Below are positions 17,081-18,473 of a DNA stretch of 18,473 bases, one piece after another; position 1 is the stretch's first letter; the number at the start of each line of letters is the position of its first letter. Source of the DNA: Carex sylvatica. Lineage: Eukaryota > Streptophyta > Magnoliopsida > Poales > Cyperaceae. The notes beneath the pieces are model-generated. The model saw only the letters and a program-made list of their open reading frames with translations. It was not told the DNA's origin and did no database searches. Where the stretch lies: assembly GCA_964058845.1 (NCBI GenBank), contig CAXKVR010000818.1, positions 1 through 18,473 of the forward strand, written 5' to 3'. The position numbers were made by a program, and so were the translations under genes.

Positions 17081-18473
17081 TTTTTAGTTGATAAAATAGA
17101 TTCTAGATTACATAATTGGGCTGGACAACTGCTATCTTTAGGAGGTAGCTTAACTTTAATTAATTCAGTTTTATCTTTCATACCCTTGTACATCTTATCT
17201 CTTTATAGGGCCTCTAAAACAATAATTAGAAGAATAAATTATATTAGAAATCGATTATTGTGGCAAGGATCAGGTAATACTAGGAAAAAAATACACCATA
17301 GTTAATTGGATTAAAGCATGTTTAGATAAACAACATGGTGGACTAGGAATTTTGAATTTAAATCATATGAATATTTCGTTACTATTAAAGTGGTGGTGGA
17401 AATTCAATAATAACTTTTACCATAGCTTGTGGAAATCTGTCATATAGTATAAGTACTACCAATCCAATCCTCTCACATTCTCTCCACTGTTGAAAGGGAT
17501 CATGCAACTTGAAAATTTAGGAAAAATTAGTGTTAGTTTTGAACCAGGAACTCACTCCATCTTAGCATTTTGGCATACTTTGTGGATTGATCAACAATGC
17601 AATTTAACTACTCAATTCCCTCAACTGTATAAAATTTGTTATAACCCCAACATAACCATTACAACTGTGATTAACTCTCAAGGTGCAGCTTTACAATTTA
17701 GGAGACGACTAAGTGGTGTTTTATTGATAGAATGGAATCACATTTTGTCTCTCATTAGCTCATGTAGTTTTACTCATCACATTGATAAAATTGCTTGAAA
17801 ATGGAAAAATACAGGACAGTTTACGGTTAAATCTTTATACCAGATATTAAATTTTAGAGGCATTAGCAATAATACATACAATATATGGTGGGAACTTCCT
17901 CTTCCCCCCAAAATTTGAATTTTCATGTGGTTAGTGATGAACAATAGAATTTTGACCAAAAATAACCTCATCAGAAGAGGATGGAAAGGGGATTCAACTT
18001 GTCAGTTCTGCAATAAAAAGGAAATAATTAGCTATCTCTTTCTTAGATGTACAGTAGCCCAACAAATTTGGTTTTGGTTAGGCCAATGTGATCAGATTTT
18101 TAATCAATGGAAAACTTGTGGAGATATTTTTACATTTGCAGGGACTTTAAATACATATCACAAAACTGCCTTCTTAATGATATTTAGTGCTCTATGTTGG
18201 ACTCTTTGGAAACATAGGAATAATCTCATCTTCCAAAATACTTAATCAAAATATGTTCGATCAATTATTATACTAATACTGTCTATCTTTGAATATTGGA
18301 CAGGTCCAATTGATAAGAAGGTCAAATTGGCAGCGGAGTATTGGCTGCCTGAAGATATCAATGCAATCCCTTTGCAGGTGTGGGATCCAAATGAGCATCA
18401 GAGCATTGTATACCAAGTCCTAGATAGTACAGAGCCACCTTTACTCTTGAAAGGTTCTCCTGTTGTACCAGCA
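17081..18473 (+). pseudogene. LINE ORF2 C-terminal part with zf-RVT-like domain, broken
   Basis: Continues the RT frame (DKIDSRLHNWAGQLLSLGGS, LLWQG) to an A7 run at 17285-17291, where the frame shifts by one. The new frame then runs to the window end with stops at 17445-17447, 17796-17798, 17916-17918 and 18243-18245. The zf-RVT-like part is near 17800-18075: FTVKSLYQ, PPKI, MWLVMNNRILTKNNLIRRGW, then CQFC and LFLRC, in which the usual His before LF is Tyr. The two TGA stops lie where Trp is common in the family. The tail after 18246 (WLPEDINAIPLQVWDP) is typical of plant LINE C-termini. Confidence 0.82.

Larger units (their letters stand above)
15556..18473 (+). mobile_element. Decayed LINE (L1/RTE-like non-LTR retrotransposon) ORF2, interrupted by a MITE, runs off the right edge
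   Basis: The ORF2 frame starts before the MITE (DEQLALEIPISE, stop at 15592-15594, EIKDAIFASSAHG) and resumes after it with GAPGPDGFSFPFYQ. It holds RT, a zf-RVT-like region and a C-terminal tail. It contains at least six in-frame stops and one frameshift, so it is dead. The endonuclease domain and ORF1 are not visible in the window, and the 3' end lies outside. Confidence 0.88.

Overview
This is a nuclear segment from a flowering plant. It holds interrupted genes with GT-AG introns, a chloroplast-type N-terminus, a plant type II S15a ribosomal protein gene and a dense nest of plant transposable elements. The species cannot be fixed from the sequence. Exon models were built by hand by matching splice sites, reading phase and family motifs.

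Left part (1-4560), ordinary genes on the minus strand. The 5' half of a histidine phosphatase (phosphoglycerate mutase-like) gene with a likely plastid transit peptide runs off the left edge (three exons, start at 1047). Upstream of it lies a complete three-exon gene for a 129-residue type II ribosomal protein S15a (uS8 family; 1986-4346). Its promoter carries a telo-box and two site II-like motifs. A 56-bp tandem duplication has copied its last splice acceptor.

Middle (about 4560-14921), a nested accessory region. Five exons of a broken long-chain acyl-CoA synthetase (LACS) gene (5094-6128) and a fragment of an atypical E2F/DEL gene (14418-14696) lie on the same strand, upstream of a Helitron-like 3' end (hairpin plus CTAG, ending at 14921). 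This fits a gene-capturing Helitron later split by retrotransposons. Inside it is a minus-strand, Athila-like Ty3/gypsy element (6509-12498). It has a 1530-bp 3' LTR, a tRNA-Asp-type primer site, a gag with one stop and a mutilated protease, and no reverse transcriptase, RNase H or integrase. Its 5' LTR is cut after 335 bp, and those 335 bp differ from the 3' LTR at one base. It abuts a second, different LTR (12499-14080).

The most unusual signal is in these two LTR families. Each carries its own short CpG-containing palindromic 'word' (CACGGACCGTG-like in the first, ATTGCGGGCCGCAAT in the second). The words sit mostly in doublets with centres 20-22 bp apart, about two helical turns. In the first family the doublets occur in the LTR, in the non-coding internal region and inside gag. 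The two words of a gag doublet are read in different frames, so conservation appears to be at the DNA or RNA level.

Right part (15556-18473), a decayed LINE on the plus strand. It has a reverse transcriptase domain with its catalytic YADD, a zf-RVT region and a C-terminal tail running off the right edge. A 524-bp hAT-like MITE with an 8-bp target duplication is inserted just before the RT motif APGPDG. No tRNA, rRNA or CRISPR array was seen.
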